Positions 7,438 to 15,297 are shown, counted from the first letter of the stretch. The stretch is DNA of 35,241 bases from Ameyamaea chiangmaiensis (GCF_013376175.1 NZ_JABXXR010000020.1:1-35241), one strand, 5' to 3'. Notes: generated from the sequence alone by a model not told the origin. Numbers and translations: made by a program.

Positions 7438-8337
7438 TTAAGCCGCCAAACTTGGTGAAGCAGCGAATTCGATAAAGTCCTGCAGATATCGGATCTCTTC
7501 ATCGGTTTCGCGGCAGCCAAGAAATATCTGCTTTGCAATGCCATTCTTGCCAAGCTTCACCGGGTAAAGGTCAAAGCGCGAGGCATATTCTTCCACAAGC
7601 CAGCGTGGAAGTGCTGCAACGCCCCTTCCGTGCGCCACCATCACCAGCATGATATCCGTGGTTTCAATCTGTTTCTGTTGTCGCGGGCCAATACCAGCAG
7701 GCTGCAGAAACTGCGTATAGATATCCAGCCGCTCGGACGGAACGGGATAGGTGATCAATGTTTCGCCAGCAAGCTGTTCAGGCAAGACGAACTTCTCATT
7801 CCGCAGAGGATGTTCAGGGCCAACGGCCAGAACGAGTTCATAATCGAAGACCGGTGTGAATTTCAGGCCGGGTTTGTAAAGCGGATCAGGGGTGACCACG
7901 ATGTCAATCTCATTGCTGAACAACGCGCCAATACCGCCAAACTGGAACTTCTGTCGCACATCCACGTCAACTTTGGGCCATCGCTCCAGATAGGGGGAGA
8001 CCACTTTCAGAAGCCACTGATAGCAGGGATGACACTCCATGCCGATGCGGAGCGTGCCACGCCCACCATTGGCGAACTGTTCAAGGCGGCTTTCCGCCAG
8101 TTCAAATTGTGGAAGCAGACGGTTCGCCAGAGAAAGCAGCCATTCGCCTGGCTGATTGAGCACAAGGGAGCGTCCCTCCCGCCGCCATATCTTGACGCCA
8201 AGCTGCTGTTCAATCTTGCGGATGGCGTGACTGAGCGCCGGCTGGGTCAGGTTCAGACGCATCCCTGCGGCCGTCAATGAGCCTTCTCGCGCGACCTCCC
8301 GAATAATTGTCAGATGACTGCGCTCCAGAACACCCAT
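7438..8337 (-). CDS. metR: LysR-type regulator, MetR-like
   Basis: This is a LysR-family activator, probably MetR, which in known bacteria uses homocysteine as co-inducer to control methionine genes. The 299-residue product has the N-terminal HTH (about residues 6-62, with SLTAAGMRLNLTQPALSHAI) and a co-inducer domain from about residue 90. Features I associate with MetR include GMECHPCYQWLLK, DVDVRQKFQFGGIGAL and the VMVAHGRGVAALPRW block. It is divergent from metF and shares a 19-base upstream motif with mesX, which places both in one likely regulon. A plain LysR of other specificity is possible, but context and sequence both favour MetR. The stop lies about 150 bases past the relaxase end. 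Confidence 0.85.
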   Translation of the reverse strand: MGVLERSHLTIIREVAREGSLTAAGMRLNLTQPALSHAIRKIEQQLGVKIWRREGRSLVLNQPGEWLLSLANRLLPQFELAESRLEQFANGGRGTLRIGMECHPCYQWLLKVVSPYLERWPKVDVDVRQKFQFGGIGALFSNEIDIVVTPDPLYKPGLKFTPVFDYELVLAVGPEHPLRNEKFVLPEQLAGETLITYPVPSERLDIYTQFLQPAGIGPRQQKQIETTDIMLVMVAHGRGVAALPRWLVEEYASRFDLYPVKLGKNGIAKQIFLGCRETDEEIRYLQDFIEFAASPSLAA

Positions 8338-8361
8338 GGCCTACCTCTCGAATGCACCAAA

Positions 8362-8380
8362 TTCATGTAATCATAAAAAC
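8362..8380 (-). promoter_or_regulatory. Putative MetR box upstream of metR
   Basis: TTCATGTAATCATAAAAAC lies 25 bases upstream of the metR start. The same 19 bases with one change (TTCATGAAATCATAAAAAC) lie at 13163-13181 upstream of mesX, in the same orientation relative to the gene. An 18/19 match in front of two methionine genes 4.8 kb apart suggests a shared operator. Confidence 0.55.
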
Positions 8381-8561
8381 ATATCATTTCAGTTCACTCC
8401 CATAAACTTCTATCACGATGGCTTACAGGATTCTTTCGGATAACTTTCCATGATCCCGACCGATAATCGTGGCCTCTGTGCTCTGACTCTGAATACAAAT
8501 TCGATTTCCAGCATGAGGCATGCAGGGAAAGAGCCGGAGACTGCGTGTCCTTGCCACTGAC

Positions 8562-9620
8562 ATGACAGACAGACTGAACGGATTGGTGTCGGAAGACCGG
8601 ATCAATGACCTGCTGTCGTGCAACCGCGACATGCCGCCACCTGCGCTTTCCTTTGAATTCGTCCCGCCAAGAACAGAACCTATGGAGCGGCGGTTATGGC
8701 AGTGCATCCCACGCCTGGCGCCACTCTCACCGCGCTTCGTGTCCGTGACCTATGGTGCGGGCGGAAGCACTCAGGCCAGCACTTACGCGACGGTGTTACG
8801 CCTCAGCCGTGAGACCGACCTCGTACCGGCTGCCCATCTGACATGTGTCGGTGCGACACGGGAGGAAGTAGACGCCATCGCCCGAAGCTACTGGGACGCA
8901 GGGGTCAGGCACATCGTGGCCCTGCGCGGCGATCCACCAGTCGGCGCGGCCGGCTACACGCCACATCCGGGTGGTTACGCCTATGCCAGCGATCTCGTCG
9001 CAGGGCTGCGTCGCATCGCCGATTTTGACATCTCCGTCGCTGCCTACCCGGAAACGCATCCGGCGGCCCTGAGCCCTGACGCCGATCTCGACAACCTCAA
9101 ACGCAAGCTCGATGCGGGGGCAACACGCGTCGTCACGCAGTATTTCTTTGACGCTTCGACCTGTCTGCGCTTCCTTGAGCGGTGTCAGGCTGCTGGTATC
9201 ACCGCGCCCATCATTCCGGGCATCATGCCGGTCTCGAATTACGAGCATGTGGCGCGCTTCTCGGCGCTCTGCGGAGTCACGGTGCCAGCCTGGCTCACGC
9301 GTCTTTTTGAAGGCACCGACGGAGACCTGGAACTCCGGCGCCTCGTCGCTGGTGTCGTGGCAGTGGAACAGATCCGGACCTTGCAGGGCAACGGTATCAA
9401 CGACTTTCATATCTCCACGCTGAACCGCGCGGAGCCGACTTATGCAATCGCCCATATCCTCGGACTGCGGGAGACCGGCCGCTGCGTGGTGGATAATGCG
9501 ATAGACTATTCGGAACACGAAGAGGCACGTGATGAACGAGAAGCCGAGACAGAGTCTGACGCCCCCGGACGGGCAGAAGAAGGTGCTTCTCCATTCATGC
9601 TGCGCACCATGTTCGGGTGA
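8562..9620 (+). CDS. metF: Methylenetetrahydrofolate reductase
   Basis: This cytoplasmic flavoprotein reduces 5,10-methylene-THF to 5-methyl-THF, the methyl donor for classical methionine synthases. The 352-residue product carries the MetF landmarks [19 protein letters not shown] (catalytic Glu32), [36 protein letters not shown] and [14 protein letters not shown], and closes the barrel near [17 protein letters not shown] (about residue 310). I chose the ATG at 8562 because it gives the usual ~30 residues before SFEF; 8520 is an in-frame alternative and neither has a strong ribosome site. About 37 extra, acidic residues follow the normal C-terminus. They run through the start of queH, giving an 89-base overlap. 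It is divergent from metR. Confidence 0.9.
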   Translation: MTDRLNGLVSEDRINDLLSCNRDMPPPALSFEFVPPRTEPMERRLWQCIPRLAPLSPRFVSVTYGAGGSTQASTYATVLRLSRETDLVPAAHLTCVGATREEVDAIARSYWDAGVRHIVALRGDPPVGAAGYTPHPGGYAYASDLVAGLRRIADFDISVAAYPETHPAALSPDADLDNLKRKLDAGATRVVTQYFFDASTCLRFLERCQAAGITAPIIPGIMPVSNYEHVARFSALCGVTVPAWLTRLFEGTDGDLELRRLVAGVVAVEQIRTLQGNGINDFHISTLNRAEPTYAIAHILGLRETGRCVVDNAIDYSEHEEARDEREAETESDAPGRAEEGASPFMLRTMFG

Positions 9621-10194
9621 GGTGATGGAGGCGATGACGGCATCGGGCATCGACTACACGATCTTCTTCTACAACCCGAACATCCACCCCGAGAGGGAGT
9701 ATCTCCTCCGCAAGGACGAGAACATCCGGTTCGCCGAAAAACACGGTATTCCATTTGTCGACGCCGATTACGACAAGGACAACTGGTTTACCCGAGCAAA
9801 AGGCATGGAGTGGGAGCCGGAACGTGGCGTGCGCTGTACCATGTGCTTCGACATGCGCTTCGAGCGGACCGCCCTCTACGCCCACGAGCACGATTTCCCG
9901 GTCATGACCAGTTCGCTCGGCATCTCAAGATGGAAAAACATGGCGCAGATCAACGAGTGCGGGCAACGCGCCGTTTCTCCCTATGACGGGCTGTCCTACT
10001 GGGACTTCAACTGGCGTAAGGGGGGAGGTTCAGCGCGCATGATCGAGATCAGCAAGCAGGAACGTTTCTATCAGCAGGAATATTGCGGCTGCGCCTATTC
10101 GCTGCGGGATACCAACGCCCATCGTCGCAGCCAGGGCCGCGCGGCGATCGAACTTGGCAAGCTGTATTATGGAACGGACGATGACGCCTCATAG
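9532..10194 (+). CDS. queH: Epoxyqueuosine reductase QueH (DUF208)
   Basis: QueH reduces epoxyqueuosine to queuosine in tRNA, replacing the unrelated cobalamin enzyme QueG. The 220-residue product has the family's cysteine sets: [13 protein letters not shown] (Cys23, Cys24, Cys27), RCTMCFDMR (Cys102, Cys105) and YCGCAYS (Cys185, Cys187), which bind iron-sulfur and metal centres. The [12 protein letters not shown] and [11 protein letters not shown] blocks are also typical. The ATG at 9532 has AGAGG just upstream; a GTG at 9529 is the other option. The gene begins inside the metF reading frame (+1 overlap of 89 bases), so translational coupling is likely. Why a tRNA-modification gene sits in a methionine cluster is not obvious. 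Confidence 0.88.
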   Translation: MNEKPRQSLTPPDGQKKVLLHSCCAPCSGEVMEAMTASGIDYTIFFYNPNIHPEREYLLRKDENIRFAEKHGIPFVDADYDKDNWFTRAKGMEWEPERGVRCTMCFDMRFERTALYAHEHDFPVMTSSLGISRWKNMAQINECGQRAVSPYDGLSYWDFNWRKGGGSARMIEISKQERFYQQEYCGCAYSLRDTNAHRRSQGRAAIELGKLYYGTDDDAS

Positions 10195-10369
10195 CACGCC
10201 GCAGGACGAGGAAACGTTTTCCGAAACCTCGACGATTATGCCGCCCCTGAACGAGCAGGCTCGTCATGGGATCGGTCCATCCTTGGCCTGCGACGATCCA
10301 GAGGACAACGATCCTGATGATGAAAGTCCGTTCGGATGCCCATGTTGCATGGTGCCCTGGTTTCGTTGA
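10181..10369 (+). CDS. Small cysteine-containing protein, unknown
   Basis: I do not recognise this 62-residue product. It starts inside the last codons of queH (ATG at 10181, queH stop at 10192-10194). It is acidic and ends in [15 protein letters not shown], a CPCC cluster reminiscent of metal- or disulfide-binding tails. No clear ribosome site is visible, which the overlap with queH could compensate. It may be a genuine operon member or a chance frame. Confidence 0.4.
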   Translation: MTPHSTPQDEETFSETSTIMPPLNEQARHGIGPSLACDDPEDNDPDDESPFGCPCCMVPWFR

Positions 10370-10405
10370 GTCGGACCAAATACGGCTCAGGCTTTGACGC
10401 ACACC

Positions 10406-10861
10406 ATGCAACAGACCATTGCCGCAGACATCGTACTCTATCTTCAGAGGCTCGATCGCCCGGTGCTGTCGAAAGGGGAACAGATATCCCGTTTTGTCGA
10501 TTTCCTCTCGGAAACTCACAAAATCGTCGGCTGTCGACGGGAAGAGTGTCGAAAGCGTTTGCGCCGGTTCGGTCATGTGCTCGGTGCTTCCTGCCCCATG
10601 ACAGGTATGGCAAGAGATGTCGAACGCCTGATTACAGCGATGGAGGACATCGGCACACGCCCCCTCACGCCTGCCAGGCTTCAGAGCGCGCTGCGCATTT
10701 CCAGTCGGGAACGCATCCAATGGACCCGCGAGGGGAAACTCCGACCGATCGCAACCAGGGTCATAAAGGATCGTGGGCACTTCTCGCTGGCGTTGTATAG
10801 CGCGGACGATGTTGCAAGACTATTGATGTCCCCGGAAATTCTGGCGTCATGGAGGACATGA
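10406..10861 (+). CDS. Hypothetical protein with HTH-like C-terminus
   Basis: This 151-residue protein of unknown function lies 36 bases after the preceding small frame. The N-terminal half is helical and basic with an RREECRKRLRRF stretch. The C-terminal half (about residues 90-150: RLQSALRISSRERIQWTREG, then YSADDVARLLMSPE) looks like a MerR/excisionase-style winged HTH, where an arginine-rich recognition segment is followed by a YSxxDVxxL closing helix. I therefore suspect DNA binding, but no named family can be assigned. ATG at 10406 is preferred to the TTG at 10394. It converges with mesD, leaving about 86 bases between stops. Confidence 0.55.
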   Translation: MQQTIAADIVLYLQRLDRPVLSKGEQISRFVDFLSETHKIVGCRREECRKRLRRFGHVLGASCPMTGMARDVERLITAMEDIGTRPLTPARLQSALRISSRERIQWTREGKLRPIATRVIKDRGHFSLALYSADDVARLLMSPEILASWRT

Positions 10862-10947
10862 AGCGCCTCCTGCTTGCTCGACGGAGAGCGCATCGACATG
10901 GTTGTCTCTGCGTTTCTCCCTCTCTTGGGGCCAGTCACTGCAGCTTC

Positions 10948-11976
10948 TCAGGCTGAGAGTTCTCTGCGAACGATTTCCGCCCCCGCGCCTAGAGCATTGA
11001 GTTTACCTCGTGCCACGTGACGCGGCAAAGGCGCCATACCGCAGTTGGTGCAGGGATAAAGCTTGTCGGCGTCGACAAACTGAAGCGCCTTTCGCAGAAT
11101 ATCAGCCACTTTTTCAGGCGTCTCAACGGTGTTGGTGGCCACGTCAATGGCGCCGACCATCACCTTTTTTCCACGAATCAGTTCGATCAGATCCATCGGC
11201 ACGCGAGAGTTCTGACACTCCAGAGAAATCAGGTCGATATTGGATTTCTGGAGCTTGGGGAAAATCTCTTCATACTGCCGCCACTCTTCCCCAAGAGCAT
11301 TTTTCCAGTCGATATTGGCTTTGATGCCATAGCCGTAGCAGATATGGATGGCGGTCTCACACTTAAGGCCTTCAATGGCCCGCTCCAAAGTGGCGATGCC
11401 CCAGTCGTTCACCTCATCGAAGAAAACATTGAAGGCAGGTTCGTCAAACTGGATGATGTCGACGCCAGCCGCTTCGAGCTCACGCGCCTCCTGATTGAGG
11501 AGTTTGGCGAATTCCCACGCCAGCTTTTCGCGGCTTTTGTAGTGGCCGTCATAAAGTGTGTCGATCATGGTCATGGGACCAGGCAACGCCCATTTGATGG
11601 GCTTCGTCGTCAGCGTGCGTAAAAACTTCGCATCCTCGACAAAGACGGGCTTTTCGCGCGTTACAGCCCCTACAACTGACGGAACACTGGCATCGTAGCG
11701 GTTGCGGATTTTGACCGTCTGACGGTTCTCGAAGTCGACACCACTGAGATGCTCGATAAACGTGGTGACGAAATGCTGACGCGTCTGTTCGCCATCGCTG
11801 ACGATATCAATGCCGGCCCGGTCCTGATCGTCCAGAGTCAGACGCAACGCATCCTGTTTACCTTCTACAAGTTCCTCGCCCTGCAATTTCCAGGGCGACC
11901 AAAGCTTCTCGGGCTCGGCGAGCCATGACGGCTTGGGCAGGCTACCAGCCGTTGATGTGGGGAGCAGTGTTTTCAT
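10948..11976 (-). CDS. mesD: Folate-independent methionine synthase, core-MetE type (MesD)
   Basis: This zinc enzyme is homologous to the C-terminal catalytic half of cobalamin-independent methionine synthase and methylates homocysteine. At 342 residues it lacks the N-terminal MetE half that binds methyl-THF-polyglutamate. Zinc ligands are visible: His211 and Cys213 in IHICYGYG, Glu253 in SLECQNSR and Cys312 in PCTNCGMAP. The QFDEPAF block (Asp178/Glu179) is the homocysteine site region. Directly upstream in the same operon is a DUF1852 gene (mesX), and this pairing defines the MesD class, reported to need MesX and oxygen and not folate. The methyl donor for MesD is not established to my knowledge. 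The gene is intact. Confidence 0.88.
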   Translation of the reverse strand: MKTLLPTSTAGSLPKPSWLAEPEKLWSPWKLQGEELVEGKQDALRLTLDDQDRAGIDIVSDGEQTRQHFVTTFIEHLSGVDFENRQTVKIRNRYDASVPSVVGAVTREKPVFVEDAKFLRTLTTKPIKWALPGPMTMIDTLYDGHYKSREKLAWEFAKLLNQEARELEAAGVDIIQFDEPAFNVFFDEVNDWGIATLERAIEGLKCETAIHICYGYGIKANIDWKNALGEEWRQYEEIFPKLQKSNIDLISLECQNSRVPMDLIELIRGKKVMVGAIDVATNTVETPEKVADILRKALQFVDADKLYPCTNCGMAPLPRHVARGKLNALGAGAEIVRRELSA

Positions 11977-12003
11977 GAAAGATGACCCTGTATTTCCGAT
12001 TGA

Positions 12004-12987
12004 TCAGGCGGCGTAGCTGGCGGACCACTGCTCAAGAGCATAGTGATACGGTTCGATGAAATTTTCTTCCGTATACTTGCCCTGCGCGGTCGCCAGCTGG
12101 GTACGCTCCTCCCGATCGTAGACAATGCGGGTGTTTGAATAATCCTGATGCTTCAGACTTGGCTGATAACAGTCCGCTGCCGCTGCATTAGCGTTGTAGA
12201 TTTCCGGACGGTAGACCTTCTGGAAGGACTCCATCACACTGATGGTGCTGATCAGCTCAAGAGTCGAATAGTCAGACAGCAGGTCACCGAAAAAATAGAA
12301 GGCCAGCGGCGCCTTACTGTACACGGGCATGAAATAACGAACCTGCATACCCATTTTTTTGAAATATTGATCGGTCAGAGAAAATTCGCGCTGTTCAAAT
12401 TCAACGCCCAGAACAGGATGCTGATTTTCCGTACGGTGATAAGTCCGGTTGGTTGAGACACTGAGGCAGATGACCGGCAGCTTTTTGAAATTCTTCTTGT
12501 ACGCGGGCGAATTCACAACGCTCTTGAAGAGATTGCCATGCAGATCCCCGTAATTGTGGGGAACGCTGAATTCCGTCTTGTCTTTGTTGTAGTTCGGCAG
12601 CAATACGCTGAAATCATAGTCCCGGACATATGACGAGAAACTGTTCCCTGCGAGACCTTCTATGCGTTTGTTGTCGTGTTTATCCACAATCGTTGTGTAC
12701 AGAACTTCAATCAGCGGAAAGCTGTTGTTCTTGCCGGCAAAGCCAAGATCCATTTCAACGGAAACGATTTCAAGCTCGACGGAATAACGGTCGCCCGTGG
12801 CATTGTCCCAATGCGCTAGCTCATTAAAGCGATTGTCAATCATCCGCAGGACGTTGCGCAGGTTTTCCTGCCTGCTCTCACCCCTCGCCAGATTGGCGAA
12901 ATTGGTCGTAAGGCGCGTCCGGTCAGACGGATGATAGGTCTCATCGAAGCGAAGTCGATGAATGCCGAAAGTAGAGTCTGTGATCAT
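12004..12987 (-). CDS. mesX: MesX (DUF1852), partner of MesD
   Basis: This DUF1852 protein of 327 residues is the obligate partner of MesD-type methionine synthases. Its catalytic contribution is unresolved; it may help provide the methyl group. The sequence fits the family: FGIHRLRFDETYHPSDRTRLTTNFANLARG at the start, a DRYSVELEIVSVEMD strand, many aromatic residues, and the closing EPYHYALEQWSASYAA. No signal peptide or membrane segment is present. It is transcribed first in a two-gene minus-strand operon, 27 bases ahead of mesD. The leader carries a MetR-like box and an interleaved hairpin near the start codon. Confidence 0.88.
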   Translation of the reverse strand: MITDSTFGIHRLRFDETYHPSDRTRLTTNFANLARGESRQENLRNVLRMIDNRFNELAHWDNATGDRYSVELEIVSVEMDLGFAGKNNSFPLIEVLYTTIVDKHDNKRIEGLAGNSFSSYVRDYDFSVLLPNYNKDKTEFSVPHNYGDLHGNLFKSVVNSPAYKKNFKKLPVICLSVSTNRTYHRTENQHPVLGVEFEQREFSLTDQYFKKMGMQVRYFMPVYSKAPLAFYFFGDLLSDYSTLELISTISVMESFQKVYRPEIYNANAAAADCYQPSLKHQDYSNTRIVYDREERTQLATAQGKYTEENFIEPYHYALEQWSASYAA

Positions 12988-12993
12988 TATGGG

Positions 12994-13023
12994 CCTGCAT
13001 CTCTTTTACCGCCATGCAGTAGA
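12994..13023 (-). promoter_or_regulatory. Interleaved hairpin in the mesX leader
   Basis: In the mRNA, CTCT and CTGCAT are followed by AGAG and ATGCAG, so the two short stems would cross as in an H-type pseudoknot. The 3' arm ends a few bases before the mesX ATG, over the likely ribosome site. The stems are only 4 and 6 pairs, and the sequence does not match the SAM-II consensus I know. Confidence 0.25.
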
Positions 13024-13158
13024 GGTCGGCTAATCGGGCTTCAAAAAAGAGCCCCGATCACCGAATTTGCCTCTCCGAAGACGGTCTGTCGTCATAACTT
13101 TTGCCGTTAAAAGCAGTGGTCAGATTATGGCCTGGTAACACCGTGAACAAAAATGATT

Positions 13159-13181
13159 TGATTTCATGAAATCATAAAAAC
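13159..13181 (-). promoter_or_regulatory. Putative MetR box upstream of mesX
   Basis: A perfect 16-base palindrome, TGATTTCATGAAATCA (13159-13174), is fused to the 19-base motif TTCATGAAATCATAAAAAC shared with the metR upstream region. It lies about 175 bases before the mesX start. TTCATGAA-type dyads agree with the known preference of MetR for TGAA/TTCA arms, though the spacing differs from the E. coli consensus. Confidence 0.55.
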
Positions 13182-13324
13182 GATTCATGGTTATCTATCA
13201 GCAAAAATTACGACGCGCCCGTCTGCAGCCAGGACACTTTCAGGTTAAGCTGGCAACGAGAGTCGGCTGGTCATGTCCGCTAGTCGGAAAGCAATTTGAG
13301 AGGTTGTATGTCCGGGTTGCGGGC

Positions 13325-13430
13325 GGAATCTGCTTGTCTGTTTCATGTCCGCTAAACAGACAGGCACGGAAGGGGGGAAGACGGAACGTCGGCTCTGAGA
13401 AAAAATGTGTAGAAATCAGACATCGCACGC
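13325..13430 (+). repeat. Dispersed intergenic repeat, copy B, with hairpin
   Basis: A hairpin (GCTTGTCTGTTT at 13332-13343 against AAACAGACAGGC at 13354-13365, one mismatch) is followed by a G-run and AAGACGGAACGTCGGCTCTG. It is in the same orientation as copy A and reverse to copies C and D. It marks the right edge of the methionine module. Confidence 0.6.
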
Positions 13431-13455
13431 AGCTTGAGTTGCTGATCGTTTTAAG

Positions 13456-13660
13456 CTTCCCGTATCGACTGAGTAGATACGGGAAGATAACCTAAGGCAT
13501 GGGACATTACGCAAGTGAGACAATAAGGCGCTTGCAGAGCGCCTAGCCAGTTAATGTTCGGGACGGAGACGGACTGAAATCATCTACCAGCGTCTTCGTC
13601 AGGCAAGCATTTCTCTGCAAAGCCTGACTACGAAAATTAGGGACGAAAACCGTCACGGTT
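13456..13660. other. Block of four consecutive hairpins, no ORF
   Basis: Four inverted repeats follow one another: CTTCCCGTATC/GATACGGGAAG (13456-13466 and 13476-13486, 11 perfect pairs), GGCGCT/AGCGCC (13527-13532 and 13538-13543), GTCAGGC/GCCTGAC (13598-13604 and 13622-13628), and AACCGT-C-ACGGTT (13648-13660). No credible reading frame covers them. The density suggests a structured RNA or a protein-binding DNA site next to the foreign DUF4238 gene. The rest of the 12988-13933 gap holds the mesX control region, repeat B and no supported gene. Confidence 0.45.
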
Positions 13661-13933
13661 AGAGTGACTTCAAGCTTTCGACCGAGTGCGTAGCCCCGAT
13701 TTGCGAGCTAGGCGAGCAAAAATGAAGCGTAAGGTTATATGGTTGAACTCCAGACCGTTCGTGACTGTATGAATCTTTTGATTGAGTAGATGACGTGGCG
13801 GCAAGCCAATCTTCAATCTCAGAAACGGGACTGCTTCATGAGCCACTCCTCCAATTACCACAGGAGGAATCAAATTACACGAACATTATAAAAATAATAA
13901 TTTTAACAATACTATATAATATAGTAAAAACAT

Positions 13934-14923
13934 TTATTTTTCAACCACATGATCAACAAATTTATCTAATTGGTCATTTTCGCAAGAAAATGCATACATA
14001 AATTTATTGCCCCATATCTTATCATTTATTTCCTCCTGCTCTAATTTGGTAATAAATTTTCTATCTCCCAAATAATATTTATAATATTTCTTGTTAAGTT
14101 TCCATTCTTGTTTTATACGTATTTTTTCATCTTCTGATTTTCTAGATGGAACAATAATTACTGAAATGTTTGGTGAAATTGGAAACAGCAATTCCATTTT
14201 AGGATTACTGGATCCATTCAAACTTAAAATTGGCTTATCATTAGTTATAAAGTAATTCCCGGGTTCGGATTTTAGAATATCTATTTCATATAAACCTTCA
14301 ATAAGATTCATGCAGAATATCTCGGATTTTATTAATGCCATAATCGGCCATATATTTTCGACTCGCATCCCTTGCGCTCTAAATTTTTTCTTGGCCTCAT
14401 CGTTACAAACGACATTTTTCATATGCAAATTTCGCAAAAAAAACTGCGAAACAGTTCTTAATATCATTTCATAGTCATGAATTTCGATACTCTCTGGATC
14501 TTCTGCAATCATTTTTGTAATTTTTGGGAATAAACCCTCAACTAAACAGTATATATTCTCTATTGAATTGCTTTTTATTAGCCTAATAGGCCTAAATAAA
14601 TCTGAATTTTCTTCCGAATCATCCCCAATGATATCTAATATTCTGAATATTTTAATCATATTACATATTGCATCCCCCATGGGAGTGCCAAGTAACGAAT
14701 TTACATTTTTCATAAGAAAAATATACTCTTTTTCGTTCAATCCATTAATTTTATATAGATGATTTGAGTAAGCAATAGATTCAGACAAGCTCTCAGATAT
14801 AGGAGTCATTTTTGGCTTGTGTAAGTTTTTATTAAATGTCCATATTTTATCGTTTTTATTTTTCCAATTATTCAAATATGTTTGACTAACGTAGTGATGT
14901 TTCTTTTTTATATTTTCTTCCAT
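13934..14923 (-). CDS. DUF4238 family protein, AT-rich, probably acquired
   Basis: This 329-residue protein fits the DUF4238 family. It has the N-terminal KKHHYVSQTYLNNW motif and the later NYFITNDKPIL motif (about residue 226), which matches the family's FITSDNP box. The function is unknown; members are often scattered in variable or defence-rich loci. There is no signal peptide or membrane segment. The start is supported by AGGAG nine bases upstream on the minus strand. Base composition is strikingly AT-rich, and Lys, Asn and Ile codons end in A/T, unlike every neighbour. This points to recent transfer from a low-GC source. It stands alone, between a hairpin block and a tRNA-derived att-like scar, so a defence cargo role is plausible but unproven. 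Confidence 0.7.
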   Translation of the reverse strand: MEENIKKKHHYVSQTYLNNWKNKNDKIWTFNKNLHKPKMTPISESLSESIAYSNHLYKINGLNEKEYIFLMKNVNSLLGTPMGDAICNMIKIFRILDIIGDDSEENSDLFRPIRLIKSNSIENIYCLVEGLFPKITKMIAEDPESIEIHDYEMILRTVSQFFLRNLHMKNVVCNDEAKKKFRAQGMRVENIWPIMALIKSEIFCMNLIEGLYEIDILKSEPGNYFITNDKPILSLNGSSNPKMELLFPISPNISVIIVPSRKSEDEKIRIKQEWKLNKKYYKYYLGDRKFITKLEQEEINDKIWGNKFMYAFSCENDQLDKFVDHVVEK

Positions 14924-15222
14924 TCTATTTTTCTCCTATTTTTATGATAGCGAATTAACCTAATGAGCATATCACTAGTCGCTTACGATCCGTAATGTTA
15001 GTTTAATGCAGGGCATCCGTTTTTCGGAAGTCCAAACAGTTTGCTTACGACCGACATGTAGGCGGAAGCTGCCGTGGCTTTGGATGCATAAATTCTACGT
15101 TTTATGAGGGCAGGGGCAATTTATTTTCAGTAAGAGTTCATGCATGGGCAGAAAAAAATTCATTAAAACAACCTCTTAATCCCGCTTTGCTCTCAACTTG
15201 TGATTGCTGCAAGCTGAGAAGC

Positions 15223-15241
15223 AATCCTGTCCCCGCAACCA
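15223..15241 (+). other. att-like scar: 3' end of initiator tRNA
   Basis: AATCCTGTCCCCGCAACCA equals the distal T-arm, acceptor 3' strand, discriminator A and CCA of alphaproteobacterial tRNA-fMet, whose 5' end begins (C/T)GCGGGG. No tRNA body lies upstream: the bases before 15223 do not continue the T-loop or anticodon arm. A T-rich terminator follows at once. Such isolated tRNA 3' tails are left at the far end of an element integrated into a tRNA gene, which would put the element to the left. Confidence 0.5.
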
Positions 15242-15267
15242 CGAATTAAGCGACTGATATCGCACGA

Positions 15268-15297
15268 TAAAAGCCATCCAAAAGGGGGGCTTTTTTT
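15268..15297 (+). terminator. Intrinsic terminator downstream of the tRNA tail
   Basis: AAAAGCC (15268-15274) pairs with GGCTTTT and is followed by a run of seven T (15291-15297). It looks like the terminator that normally follows the tRNA gene whose tail is at 15223-15241. The remaining bases of the 14924-15411 gap show no gene. Confidence 0.65.

Noticed and set aside
12988-13140. SAM-II or SAH riboswitch before mesX
   Set aside because: The conserved core bases I know for those classes (for example GCUAAAA in SAM-II) are not present; only short crossing stems remain.
13456-13486. 11-bp hairpin read as an intrinsic terminator
   Set aside because: No T-run follows on either strand, and no gene ends nearby on either side.
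13187-13495. 102-residue frame on the plus strand
   Set aside because: It covers repeat copy B and its hairpin and begins next to the mesX operator; no domain and no ribosome site.
13670-13873. 67-residue minus-strand frame
   Set aside because: TTG start, no recognisable domain and no clear ribosome site; possibly a remnant, not supported as a gene.
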